A DNA stretch of 64,000 bases from DATGLG01 sp035294245 (GCA_035294245.1 DATGLG010000033.1:107037-171036); one strand, 5' to 3'. Shown: positions 30,121-38,488, counted from the stretch's first letter. Numbers and translations: made by a program. The notes: generated by a model from the sequence alone, not told the origin.

Positions 30121-31112
30121 CTACCAATCCGACATGGTGCCGGGCTTCTTCTTCAGCATGTGGAAGCGGTAGAGCCGCACCTCGCCGCTGTCGAGGGCCT
30201 TGATGCGGCTGTGCCAGAGCTCGGCCTCCTGGACCACGGCGAGCATCAGGCGGGGCTCGAGCTGCTGGGTCTTGAGGATGTCCATGAAGCGGCTCCAGCC
30301 CTCCATGACGAGGCCGCGATACTTCTTCGTCATGTCCTCGCAGATGCGCATCTCCAGGCCGAGCTGGGTCGCCAGATCGGTGTAGTTCTCGACGAACCAC
30401 GGGGCGGTGCGCATGGGCTCGGCGGCGCGCCAGCGGGTGACGGCCTCGGGCTCCTGCTTCGCCTGCTTGACGACGAAATCGGTGAAGATGATCTGGCCCT
30501 TGTCCTTGAGTGCTCGCTCGATCGCCTTGAGCAGATTCTCCTTGCCCATCACCGTGTAGAACGCCTCGCGCGCGAACACGCAGTCGAACTTGCCCTTGGG
30601 GAAATCGGGCTTCTCCGGGTCATAGGCGGTGATCGGCGCCTTCTTGGTGAGCCCGCCATGTGGGAGCGCTCCATGCCGAGCTCGGCGAGCTTGGGGAAGG
30701 GCTCGAGCCCGGTGACCCAGAGGCCGAGGGCGGCATGGACGGCGCGGGTGCCCCCGCCCAGCCCGGCGCTCAGCTCCAGGAGCGACATGGCCGGATTGAG
30801 CGCGAAGGGCTTGATGAGCTCGAGGAAATAGGCCTCCCCGCCGGGCCAGATGAAGCCCTTGCCCCAGATGAGCTCGGCGGCCTCGGCGCGCTCCGGCGTC
30901 CAGAGCGCGCGGTCGAGCTTCGCCTCGGCGGGGGTGTCGAGCGTGGGCTCGGGCTTGGCCTCGGCCGTCTTCGCCGGCTTGTCCTCGGGCGGCGTGGGCA
31001 CGATGTATTCGTAGCCCTCCCACCACGCCTTGAAGCGCTCCATGAAGGGGGGTTTCTGCGGCGCGCTCGGCACGGGGGTCCGGCCGCCCGCCTGGCTGGA
31101 TAATGCGCTCAT
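30121..31112 (-). pseudogene. SAM-dependent methyltransferase interrupted by a one-base frameshift
   Basis: Two overlapping frames together make one class I methyltransferase of about 330 residues. The first (start 31112) contains the SAM-binding LLELSAGLGGGTRAVHAALG and runs to about 30653. The second continues from LTKKAPITAYDPEKPDFPKG with FDCVFAREAFYTV through to the stop at 30121. Restoring one base between 30650 and 30651 (plus strand, where GAGCCC would become GAGGCCC) joins the frames without losing a residue. Both sides look conserved with no other damage, so a recent mutation or a sequencing error in a GC-rich run is likely. Substrate is unknown. Confidence 0.75.
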
Positions 31113-31309
31113 CGCGCAGGTCCGCTGGCTTCGCTCGACTGTGATCGATCCCGCCATCATCGCCGCGATCTCTTAAACCGCGGTTAAATTCGGCGCGGCC
31201 GCACCGCGCGCGCCATGGCGCAAGCCCTTCTGCGAGCGGGGAAAAGCGCCCCCGAGGCGCAGGGCGCCGATGGTTAACCCGACGGCGGGAAGCGCGCCCG
31301 GGCCGCGGC

Positions 31310-33178
31310 TCAGGCGGGCAGGTCCTGCCGCGTCTCGGCTTCCTCTTTGACCCGCGCGATGAAGGCATCGAGCGGCATGGCGCCGAGATCCTTGCCGCTG
31401 CGCAGGCGCACGGCGACGGTTCCAGATTCCGCCTCGCGATCGCCCACCACCAGCATATAGGGGATCTTCTGGGTCTGGGCGGTGCGGATCTTCTTCTGCA
31501 TGCGCTCGTTCGAGAAATCGACGTCGACGCGCAGGCCGCCGGTGCCGTTCGTGACGGGAGCGGCGAAGAGGCGGTCGCGCAGGCTCACCGCATAGTCGTT
31601 CTGGCGATCGGTGATGGGGACGATGCGCACCTGCACGGGCGCCAGCCAGGTCGGGAAGGCGCCGGCGTAATGCTCGATCAAGAAGGCGACGAAGCGCTCG
31701 TGGGAGCCGAGGGGGGCGCGGTGGATGACGTAGACCGGATGCTCCTGCCCGTCCTCGCCCACATATTTGAGATCGAAGGTCTCGGTGGCGAGGAAGTCGA
31801 GCTGGTTGGTCGAGATGGCGTATTCGGTGCCGATCGCGCTCTTGATCATGAAGTCGACCTTGGGCCCGTAGAACGCCGCCTCGCCTTCCGCCTCCTTGAA
31901 GGGATAGCCCGATTCCTTCATCGCCGCGCGGATGATCTCCAAGGCCGCCAGCCAGCGCTCCGGCTCGTTCACATACTTGTCGAGCTTATTGAGGTCCGGC
32001 AGCGAGAGCCGCATGTGGTATTCCTTGATGCCCATGAGGTCGTAATAGCGGGCATGAAGGTGCATGACCTTGAGGAACTCGTCCTTCGCCTGGTCGTAGC
32101 GGCAATAGATATGGGCGTCGTTCTGGGCGAAGCCGCGCACGCGCATGAGGCCCGAGAGCCCGCCCGAGGGCTCGTAGCGATAGACCTGGCCGTATTCGGC
32201 AATGCGAAGCGGTAGCTCGCGATAGGAATGCTTGCCCGCGAGATAGACCTGGTGATGATGCGGGCAGTTCATGGGACGCAGGTAGTAGTTCTCGCCCTCG
32301 ATATCGATGGGCGGGTACATGTCGTCCTTGTAATAGGGAAGATGCCGCGAGCGGTAGTAGAGGGCCTCCTTGGTGATCTGCGGCGTGGCGACGCGGACAT
32401 AGCCGTCGCGCCGCTCCTCCTGGAGTGCTAAGAACTCCAGCTCCTGGCGCATCACCATGCCCTTGGGCAGCCAGAGAGGCAGCCCGGCGCCGACATCCGC
32501 CGAGAAGGCGAAGAGCTCGAGCTCATGGCCGATCTTGCGGTGGTCGCGCTTCTTCGCCTCCTCGATCTGCCAGAGCGCGTGGTCGACCTCCGCCTTGGTC
32601 GGAAAGCAGATGCCGTAGATGCGCTGGAGCTGGGGGTTGCGCGCATCGCCGCGCCAATAGGCGCCGGCGAGCTTGGTCAGCTTGAACTGGCCGATCTCGG
32701 CGGTGCTGCGCACATGGGGCCCGCGGCAGAGATCGACGAAGTCGCCGGTCTTGTAGAGGGAGATCGTCGCGACCCCGCCCTGCCCCTCGCCGATACCAAC
32801 GGCGTCATCATCGCCGGTGTCCTTGGCGACGGCGGTCGAGCCCTTCTCCTTGAGGAGATGAAGGAGCTCCACCTTGTAGCTCTGGCCGAGCCTCTCCATG
32901 AGGTCGATCGCCTCGTCGACGGGCACTTCGATGCGCTCGAAAGGCAGCTTCTTGTTCTTGAGCTGGCGCATGGCAAGCTCGATCTTCTCGAGGTCCTCGA
33001 GCTTGAGCGTCTCGGGCAGCTCGACATCGTAGAAGAAGCCGTTCTCGATCGCCGGCCCCACGCCGAACTTCGCCGTCGGCCAGAGCTGGCGGATGGCGGC
33101 GGCCATGAGGTGCGAGCAGGAGTGCCGCATCTTGTGCAGGTCCTGCTCGCTGACAGGGGCTGGGGCTTTCTCGTTCAT
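31310..33178 (-). CDS. thrS: threonyl-tRNA synthetase (no TGS domain)
   Basis: A 622-residue class II synthetase charging tRNA-Thr. Residue 14 onward is already the editing domain (HKMRHSCSHLMAAAIRQLWP), with the DLCRGPHV motif near residue 165. Motif 1, motif 2 (YEPSGGLSGLMRVRGFAQNDAHIYC) and motif 3 (APLGSHERFVAFLIEHYAG) are intact, as is the zinc-site MNCPHHHQVY. The C-terminal anticodon domain ends with ARVKEEAETRQ. The N-terminal TGS domain (about 60 residues) present in most bacterial ThrS is absent, and no in-frame upstream start restores it. Confidence 0.95.
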   Translation of the reverse strand: MNEKAPAPVSEQDLHKMRHSCSHLMAAAIRQLWPTAKFGVGPAIENGFFYDVELPETLKLEDLEKIELAMRQLKNKKLPFERIEVPVDEAIDLMERLGQSYKVELLHLLKEKGSTAVAKDTGDDDAVGIGEGQGGVATISLYKTGDFVDLCRGPHVRSTAEIGQFKLTKLAGAYWRGDARNPQLQRIYGICFPTKAEVDHALWQIEEAKKRDHRKIGHELELFAFSADVGAGLPLWLPKGMVMRQELEFLALQEERRDGYVRVATPQITKEALYYRSRHLPYYKDDMYPPIDIEGENYYLRPMNCPHHHQVYLAGKHSYRELPLRIAEYGQVYRYEPSGGLSGLMRVRGFAQNDAHIYCRYDQAKDEFLKVMHLHARYYDLMGIKEYHMRLSLPDLNKLDKYVNEPERWLAALEIIRAAMKESGYPFKEAEGEAAFYGPKVDFMIKSAIGTEYAISTNQLDFLATETFDLKYVGEDGQEHPVYVIHRAPLGSHERFVAFLIEHYAGAFPTWLAPVQVRIVPITDRQNDYAVSLRDRLFAAPVTNGTGGLRVDVDFSNERMQKKIRTAQTQKIPYMLVVGDREAESGTVAVRLRSGKDLGAMPLDAFIARVKEEAETRQDLPA

Positions 33179-33322
33179 CGCAAGCGGCTTTCTCGAGCGG
33201 CCCTGCGCCGCGGCGGCGGGGGCAGAGCGCGATATAGGGGCAGGCTTTCTGGCCGGTCAACCCCGATCTGGCGGAAGGCGCCGCCTGGTACCTGCAACTA
33301 TAAATACGCGAGCCGTACGGAA

Positions 33323-33458
33323 CGTCATTGCGACCCCGAGCGACGCGAGGGGGAAGCAATCCAGAAATTTGAAGTTTCCCTGGACCGCCACGACCGCGGA
33401 GCCTGTCCTCGGGCCGGCCTTCGGCCGGACCCGTGGGCGGTCTCGCGGTGACGACGAG
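33323..33458. repeat. dispersed repeat in the thrS/ornithine-cyclodeaminase gap
   Basis: The 309-base gap 33179-33487 has no gene. From GTCATTGCGACCCCGAGCGA, through AAGCAATCCAGAAA, to a GGCCGGCC-TTC-GGCCGG hairpin and a final GGTGACGACG, it reads like the 'gtcattgcgag...gaagcaatccag...cgcaatgacg' family of alphaproteobacterial intergenic repeats. A related copy lies at 60330-60480. Confidence 0.6.
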
Positions 33459-33487
33459 ATATCCATCACCATCAGCGGTTCCTGCCA

Positions 33488-34435
33488 CTAATCCGCCGCC
33501 GCGAGCAGCCCCTCGGCCACGGCGCGGCGATAGATCGCGGCCCCCACGGCGACGTCCTCGAGGCCGATGCCGAGGGACTTGTAGAGGATGATGTCCTCGG
33601 CGCCGCGGCGGCCGGGCGACGCGCCTGCCAGCACGGGGCCGAGCTCGCGGAGCTGCGCCCAGTCGAGGACGCCCGCTTGCGCCGGGAGGATGAGCTCGCC
33701 GGCCTCCTCCTTCGCCTGGGGCAGCCACTCGACGATGACGGCCGCCGCGCGGCGGATCGCCTCGTCGTCGAGCTCGCGGGTGGTGGGCAGCGTGGCGCCG
33801 ATGGCGGCGACGAAGGCGCCGGGGGCGATCAGCTTGCCGGAAAAGAGCGGCGTGCGCGAACGCGTGGCGGTGACGACGAGATCGGCGCCGGCGAGCGCCG
33901 CCGCGGGGTCGCGGACGGGGACCACCTCGACGCCATGCGCCCGTCCCATGGCGCGGCAGAACTCGCTCGCATCGCCGCGGCTCACCACGCGCACGGCCTT
34001 GATTGGCAGCACGCGGGAGAGGGCGGCGATATGGCCGCGCGCCTGGACGCCGGTGCCGAAGACGGCGAGCGTGCTCGCCTGCGGACGCGCAAGCGCCTTG
34101 GCGGCGACGGCGCTGACAGCGCCGGTGCGGATCTCGGTGAGGGCGTCGGCCTCGAGGGCCGCGAGCGCGTCGCCCGTCCGCGCCGAGAAGAGCAGGACGA
34201 TGAAGCGGAAGCGGCCGCCGATGGTCGAATAAACCTTGGCCCCCAGCATGTCGTCGGCGGGGATGACGGCGCCCATGGTCGAGAGCTTGACGTCGCCGAC
34301 GGCGGTGCGCAGGCGCGGCTGCACGGCGGCCTCGCCGGCGGCGAAGCGGCGGAGAGCGCCGTCGACGGCGGCGATGGCGAGATCGAGGGAGAGAAGCCGC
34401 CGCACCTCGGCGTCGCGGAGGAGTTGGAGCGGCAT
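33488..34435 (-). CDS. ornithine cyclodeaminase / mu-crystallin family protein
   Basis: A 315-residue NAD(P)-dependent protein of the OCD/mu-crystallin family, which includes cyclodeaminases, ketimine reductases and alanine dehydrogenases. The substrate-side block is KLSTMGAVIPADDMLGAKVYST, and the Rossmann motif is LAVFGTGVQARGH near residue 120. VVTATRSRTPLF and GAFVAAIGA are also family landmarks. The ATG shares its A with the TGA of the upstream Rieske gene. With the partners in the operon, reduction of a ketimine or imino acid is as plausible as cyclodeamination; substrate not known. Confidence 0.88.
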   Translation of the reverse strand: MPLQLLRDAEVRRLLSLDLAIAAVDGALRRFAAGEAAVQPRLRTAVGDVKLSTMGAVIPADDMLGAKVYSTIGGRFRFIVLLFSARTGDALAALEADALTEIRTGAVSAVAAKALARPQASTLAVFGTGVQARGHIAALSRVLPIKAVRVVSRGDASEFCRAMGRAHGVEVVPVRDPAAALAGADLVVTATRSRTPLFSGKLIAPGAFVAAIGATLPTTRELDDEAIRRAAAVIVEWLPQAKEEAGELILPAQAGVLDWAQLRELGPVLAGASPGRRGAEDIILYKSLGIGLEDVAVGAAIYRRAVAEGLLAAAD

Positions 34436-35400
34436 CACGCGCTCTCGGCCTTGGCATGCGCCGCGCGGACGCGCGCATGGAACGCAGCGAGGGCGCTGCC
34501 GGGAGCCGCCGCCTCGGTGTCCGTCGGCCCGCCGGCGGCGGCCTTGGCCTGAAGCACCTCGCAGGCGGCCTTGTCGGCGATGCGCGCCGTCCTGGCCGTC
34601 TCCATGAGCGCGGCGCCGGCAGCGGGATCGGCGACGAGGACATGGGTTACGATGCGGCTGCGCTCATGGGTGCGCGCGACGAGCTGGTGGGCGAGGAGCG
34701 CGGAGGGATGCAGCTCGAGCATCAGGCTGGGGAAATGCCAGAGCCGCACGGCGCCCTCGCCATCGCCTTCCCCGGTGCCGCCAGGGGCGAGGAAGCGCTC
34801 GACCGCGATCTTCCAATTGCATTGGAGATCGGTGACGATCTCGCCGGCGGCGGCCAGAGGCGCGGCGAGCCGCGCCGCCAACGCCGCTTCGAGGGGCGCC
34901 GTCTCCGTGGCGAGGTCGGGCGCCGCAGCACCGGCGGTGACAAAGAGGAAGCCGCGCCACTCGGCGAGGCGCACGGGCTGGAGATTGTTCTCGGCGTTGG
35001 CGGGATCGGCGGGAGCGTATTTGGGCGGCGCCTCCTTGAAGCTCCCGTCGAAATGATAGGTCCAGCCGTGATAGCGGCAGCGCAGCAGCGCGCAATGGCC
35101 GGCGCCCGCGTCGAGCACCGGCAGCTTCTGATGGCGGCACACATTGCTGAAGGCGCCGAGGCCGCCACGCTCGTCGCGCATCACGAAGACCGCGAGCCCG
35201 GCGAGGTTGTTGCACACATAGTCGCCCGGCGCCTTGAGGGCGTCGGCGCGCGCGAGCATCTGCCAGGCATCGGCAAAGAGGTGGCGCCGCTCGCGCATGA
35301 AGGCGTCGGGATCGGTGTACCAGGCGGCCGGCGGCGGCGCCGCGTCTGTCGTCGGCATCGTCGATCGGAAAGATGTCAGGCTAATGGTCTCGTCGCTCAC
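34435..35400 (-). CDS. Rieske 2Fe-2S ring-hydroxylating-oxygenase-like protein with degenerate catalytic domain
   Basis: A 321-residue protein, shorter than usual oxygenase alpha subunits (about 370-450). The Rieske cluster ligands are complete: Cys88 and His90 (NVCRHQK), Cys108 and His111 (CRYHGWTYHFDG). The catalytic domain starts normally (CNWKIAVERFL, residues 194-203), but the E-x2-H-x4-H-type segment that normally follows and binds mononuclear iron is replaced by a Gly-rich PGGTGEGDGEG, then LWHFPSLMLELHP. It may therefore be an electron carrier, a protein with altered metal binding, or a decayed oxygenase. Start and stop both overlap neighbours, indicating tight coupling. Confidence 0.85.
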   Translation of the reverse strand: MSDETISLTSFRSTMPTTDAAPPPAAWYTDPDAFMRERRHLFADAWQMLARADALKAPGDYVCNNLAGLAVFVMRDERGGLGAFSNVCRHQKLPVLDAGAGHCALLRCRYHGWTYHFDGSFKEAPPKYAPADPANAENNLQPVRLAEWRGFLFVTAGAAAPDLATETAPLEAALAARLAAPLAAAGEIVTDLQCNWKIAVERFLAPGGTGEGDGEGAVRLWHFPSLMLELHPSALLAHQLVARTHERSRIVTHVLVADPAAGAALMETARTARIADKAACEVLQAKAAAGGPTDTEAAAPGSALAAFHARVRAAHAKAESA

Positions 35401-35828
35401 TTCTTCTTGCCGATATGGGCCATGAAGGCGTCGATGCCGGCCTGGCAGACGATGGTGTCCTGCTCGCCATTGCCCCCCGACGCCGCGATCGAGCCCACCA
35501 CCTGACCGTCGACGACGACGGGAAAGCCGCCGACGAAGACGGTGAAGCGCCCGTCATGCTGGGTGAAGATACCGAAGGCCTCCTCGCCGGGATAGGCGTT
35601 CTTGTAGCTGTGGGTCGGCTTGCGATGGCCGGCGGCGGTGAAGGCCTTGTTCATGGCGATCTGCACGCTCGTCACCTTGCCGCCGTCGAGGCGGCGAAGG
35701 GCGATCGGATAGCCGGCGGCGTCGGCGACGCAGAGCACCTCGGGGCAGCCGATCTCCTCGGCCTTCCTCTGGGCGGCGTCGAGCATGAGATTGGCTTCGG
35801 CGAGCGAAAAGGTCTTGTAGGTGATCAC
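35397..35828 (-). CDS. HbpS/GlcG-family heme-binding-like protein
   Basis: A 143-residue protein of the HbpS/GlcG family (DUF336). Landmarks are SLAEANLMLDAAQRKAEEIG, the middle AFTAAGHRKPTHSY, and the glycine-rich GGFPVVVDGQVVGSIAASGG. Members bind heme or corrinoids, or assist B12-dependent and glycolate-pathway enzymes. The start is a GTG at 35828 with GGAGAG 8 bases upstream; the longer open frame has no earlier family sequence. First gene of the three-gene operon, overlapping the Rieske gene by ATGA. No signal peptide, so cytoplasmic. Confidence 0.85.
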   Translation of the reverse strand: MITYKTFSLAEANLMLDAAQRKAEEIGCPEVLCVADAAGYPIALRRLDGGKVTSVQIAMNKAFTAAGHRKPTHSYKNAYPGEEAFGIFTQHDGRFTVFVGGFPVVVDGQVVGSIAASGGNGEQDTIVCQAGIDAFMAHIGKKK

Positions 35829-35962
35829 GGGACGATCTCTCCGTGGCAAGGGGTGATGGATCAGCCGTGGTGGGCAGGCTGAGGCGCCTGGCCCTCGATG
35901 AGGGCAAGCGCCGTGGCTGGACGCGGCTCGAGCGAGATACGCCGGATTGCGGCACCCTTCGC

Positions 35963-36023
35963 CGTCACCCCCGCGCAAGCGGGAGTCCAGGTTACTGGAT
36001 TCCCGCTTTCGCGGGAATGACGA
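35963..36023. repeat. REP-like inverted repeat (CCCGCxxxxGCGGG type)
   Basis: CGTCACCCCCGCGCAAGCGG... (35963-35990, ending GGGAGTCCAG) faces CTGGATTCCCGC...GGGAATGACG (35995-36022). Each arm also holds its own small CCCGC/GCGGG hairpin. The same wording recurs at 44080-44164 and 52678-52850. The remainder of the 35829-36105 gap shows no gene. Confidence 0.75.
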
Positions 36024-36105
36024 CGGGGCTATGCCCTCAATCCACGCGCAAGCCGTTCGAGCGGAGCGGAATCGGTTCCAGCCGATCCTCGTCGCATTCA
36101 GACGG

Positions 36106-36837
36106 CTACTCCGCGGCCGCCTTGGCTTGCGGCTGGGCCAGGTACTTGTTGTAGAGCCCGTCGAGATAGAGGCGGCGCATCAGGGTCGCCTCCTTGACGA
36201 GGCGCACGCAATTGGCCTGGACCGCGGGCGTCGTCGCGTATTTCTCGACGATCTCGAAGCCGCGCTCGCCATGCTCCTCGTCGGCGACGATGTGGAGGCG
36301 GAAGAACACGACCTCCTCCTCGGTGAAGCCGTATTTCTCGAGGAGCGGGGGCGTCGTCTTGCTGTAGATCTTCGGCACCTGGGACTCGAGGCCGACGAGC
36401 AGGCCCGAGAGCGCCTCGACGAAGGGCTTGTGGGCCTGGATGGCGCACCAGGACTGCAGGCCGAGGGTCTCGGGCAGAAGCTCGCCCTTGAGCTGGGCAT
36501 TGGTGATCTCCTCGCGGCTCTTGCCGCAGGCCTCGGCGAAGTCGAGCAGCAGCTTGGTGTGCCGCACGGCGGGGAAGCCCGCCTGGCCGGTGACGCCCTC
36601 CTCCTCGGTGATGTTCTCGAGGAGGAAGTCGCGCACGTCCTCGGGCTCGCAATTGCCGTAGACGGTCGCCAGCCATTCGGAGAAATGGCTGACATAGTGG
36701 TAGTGCTGCTTCACCCATTCGCCGAGGAGGTGCTTGTTGAGCTTGCCGCTCACCCAGGCCTCGCTCCAGGGATGCACGCTCGAGTGACGCGCGGTGATCG
36801 CGTCCTCCAGCTCCTGACGGAATTTGCTCTTCGCCAT
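36106..36837 (-). CDS. PqqC/CADD-like heme-oxygenase-fold protein
   Basis: A 243-residue all-helical protein of the TenA/PqqC superfamily. Candidate metal ligands of heme-oxygenase-like diiron oxidases are present: Glu74 (LLENITEEEG), Glu151 (VGLESQVP) and a complete His182-x3-Asp186-x2-His189 (LHIVADEEHGE). The first-helix His is not at the usual spacing; His93 is the nearest candidate. The set favours a CADD/UndA-like oxidase over TenA thiaminase, which uses a Cys and lacks these ligands. ATG 36837 is preferred to a Met nine codons upstream. It lies 66 bases after a GntR regulator on the same strand. Confidence 0.82.
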   Translation of the reverse strand: MAKSKFRQELEDAITARHSSVHPWSEAWVSGKLNKHLLGEWVKQHYHYVSHFSEWLATVYGNCEPEDVRDFLLENITEEEGVTGQAGFPAVRHTKLLLDFAEACGKSREEITNAQLKGELLPETLGLQSWCAIQAHKPFVEALSGLLVGLESQVPKIYSKTTPPLLEKYGFTEEEVVFFRLHIVADEEHGERGFEIVEKYATTPAVQANCVRLVKEATLMRRLYLDGLYNKYLAQPQAKAAAE

Positions 36838-36903
36838 CGTCCTTCTCCTCTCTTTCCTATCCACGTCAATTCAAAGCCGGGGCGAGCCGCGGCTCCGCAA
36901 GTC

Positions 36904-37665
36904 TCAGGGCGCGCCGCCCCCGCCTGCGGCGTCCTTGCCCATCCCATCGCCCGCGCCGCGCAACGCCTCGGGGTGCTCGTCGGCGAGGTGCCGCGTGCCG
37001 GCGCGAAGCACGTGCTGCTCGGCGCGCGCGGCTGCCAGCTCGGCATCACCGGCGATGACCGCTTCCAGGATCGCCGCATGCTCCTCCCAGTTCTGCGCGG
37101 CGAGCCTGGCGCTCATCGGCGCGAAGACGAGATTGGTGCGCTCCCGCAGCGAGCGCATGAGATCGGCGAGAATGCGGTTATGCCCTGCCGCGGCGAGGAG
37201 GTCGTGGAAGCGGCCGTTGAGGCGCACGAGCTCGGCGGCAATTCCCGCCGGAGCGCGGGCGCGGCCCTCGGCCAGGACCCGGCGCAGCGCCTCGATCATG
37301 CCGGGATCGCGGCGCCGGGCGGCGAGCTTGGCGTTCATGCCTTCGAGGGTCGCGCGCACCTCGATCATCTCCTGCACCTCCTCGGGGCTGAAGCCGGCGA
37401 CGGTAGCGCCCCGCCGCGGCGTCACCTGGACGAGGCCTTGGGAGGCGAGCGCCCGCAGCGCCTCGCGGACGGGGTTGCGGGAAACGCGGAAATCCTCGGC
37501 CAGGCGCTCCTCGATCAGGCGTGCGCCGGGGCGGTAGCGCCCGGAGAGGATGGCGTCGCGGATCTGCTCGGTGACGAGGTCCCGAAGCGGCGAATGGAGG
37601 TCGCCCAAGGCCAAATCCGCCGGAGGACGACCCGTCTCGATCTCGCTTGCAGCCCGCTCGCGCAT
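36904..37665 (-). CDS. GntR family transcriptional regulator (FadR/FCD subfamily)
   Basis: A 253-residue repressor-type regulator. The N-terminal winged helix shows LVTEQIRDAILSGRYRPGARLIEERLAEDF split over residues 30-60 and VSRNPVREALRALASQGLV. The C-terminal FCD domain (about 95-225) has the metal-site pattern with LNGRFHDLLAAAGHN and a later EEHAAILEAV. FCD members sense small organic acids. Its promoter holds a palindrome in the -35/-10 spacer, so it probably represses itself and the PqqC-like gene downstream. Confidence 0.94.
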   Translation of the reverse strand: MRERAASEIETGRPPADLALGDLHSPLRDLVTEQIRDAILSGRYRPGARLIEERLAEDFRVSRNPVREALRALASQGLVQVTPRRGATVAGFSPEEVQEMIEVRATLEGMNAKLAARRRDPGMIEALRRVLAEGRARAPAGIAAELVRLNGRFHDLLAAAGHNRILADLMRSLRERTNLVFAPMSARLAAQNWEEHAAILEAVIAGDAELAAARAEQHVLRAGTRHLADEHPEALRGAGDGMGKDAAGGGGAP

Positions 37666-37712
37666 GCCTGGCCTCCGCTTGGCGTCCGGTGGTGGCCGGA
37701 ACAGCCCTAGGC

Positions 37713-37741
37713 TCTATAATCTTGTATACAGAATACATCAA
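37713..37741 (-). promoter_or_regulatory. gntR promoter with FadR-type operator in the spacer
   Basis: On the minus strand TTGATG (plus 37736-37741), a 17-base spacer and TATAGA (plus 37713-37718) form a good sigma-70 promoter about 50 bases before the gntR start. The spacer contains TGTAT-N5-ATACA (plus 37723-37737), overlapping TTGTATACAG, close to the TTGTATACAA wording of known FCD-regulator operators. Binding there would block polymerase directly. The same site could affect the divergent nitroreductase gene. Confidence 0.65.
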
Positions 37742-37873
37742 GGCTGCGATAATGACCAGCGAAAAATGTGGCCCCTCCTGCGACCGCCACAACCCAGCCG
37801 GCCGGAGGGTTTGACATCCCGGCGGCGCTGTTCCAGATGTGCGCCGCAATATCGATCTCAGAGGATCAGAGGA

Positions 37874-38488
37874 ATGGCAACGATGCCCCAAGCCATGGAT
37901 GCCCTCGCCGCTCTGACGACGCGCGCCAGCGCCCGCGAGTTGACGGCGCCGGCGCCCGACGACGCGGCCCTCGCCAAGATGCTGGCCGCCGCCGTCGCGG
38001 CCCCCGATCACGGGCGCCTGCGGCCCTGGCGCTTCATCGCCGTGCGCGGCGAGGCCTTGCGGCGGCTTGGCGAGGTGATGGCGGCGGCGCTCAAGGCGCG
38101 GGAGCCAGGCGCCCCCGAGGCCCTTCTCGCCAAGGAGCGGGAGAAGCCGCTCCGCGCCCCCCTCGTCCTCGTCGCCGCTGCGAAGATCCTGCCCAACCAC
38201 AAGATCCCCGTCATCGAGCAGACCATCGCCGTGGGTGCGGCCGTTCAGAACCTCATCGTCGCCGCCCATGCCCTCGGCTGGGGCACCATGTGGAAGACAG
38301 GCGCACCCGCCTATGACGCGCGGGTCAAGCGCGCCCTCGGCCTCGACGCCGCGGACGCGATCATTGGCTTCCTCTATCTCGGCACGCCTGTGGGCGAGGT
38401 GATGGCGGGGAGCCGGCCGGCGCCGGAGAGTTTCCTCGTCGAATGGCGCGGGCCGGTCGAGGAGCCGGGCGTCGTCCAGCTCGCTTGA
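37874..38488 (+). CDS. nitroreductase family protein (YdjA-like)
   Basis: A 204-residue FMN-dependent oxidoreductase. The N-terminal R-x-S-x-R-like TTRASARELTAPAP and the PDHGRLRPWRFIAV block are the YdjA-type FMN site; the C-terminal VGAAVQNLIVAAHALGWGTMWKTG and IIGFLYLGTP are family landmarks. The natural substrate of YdjA-type enzymes is unknown. ATG 37874 has a purine-rich AGAGGA just upstream. It is divergent from gntR and followed by an NMT1-type importer, so it may act on the imported compound; this is inference. Confidence 0.9.
   Translation: MATMPQAMDALAALTTRASARELTAPAPDDAALAKMLAAAVAAPDHGRLRPWRFIAVRGEALRRLGEVMAAALKAREPGAPEALLAKEREKPLRAPLVLVAAAKILPNHKIPVIEQTIAVGAAVQNLIVAAHALGWGTMWKTGAPAYDARVKRALGLDAADAIIGFLYLGTPVGEVMAGSRPAPESFLVEWRGPVEEPGVVQLA

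Noticed and set aside
36106..36837. TenA thiaminase as the name for the heme-oxygenase-fold protein
   Set aside because: TenA uses a catalytic Cys and has no H-x3-D-x2-H; the visible ligand set favours PqqC/CADD-like proteins.
37722..37760. Plus-strand promoter TTGTAT...GATAAT for the nitroreductase gene
   Set aside because: The spacer is 20 bases, too long for a sigma-70 promoter; the minus-strand reading has ideal spacing.
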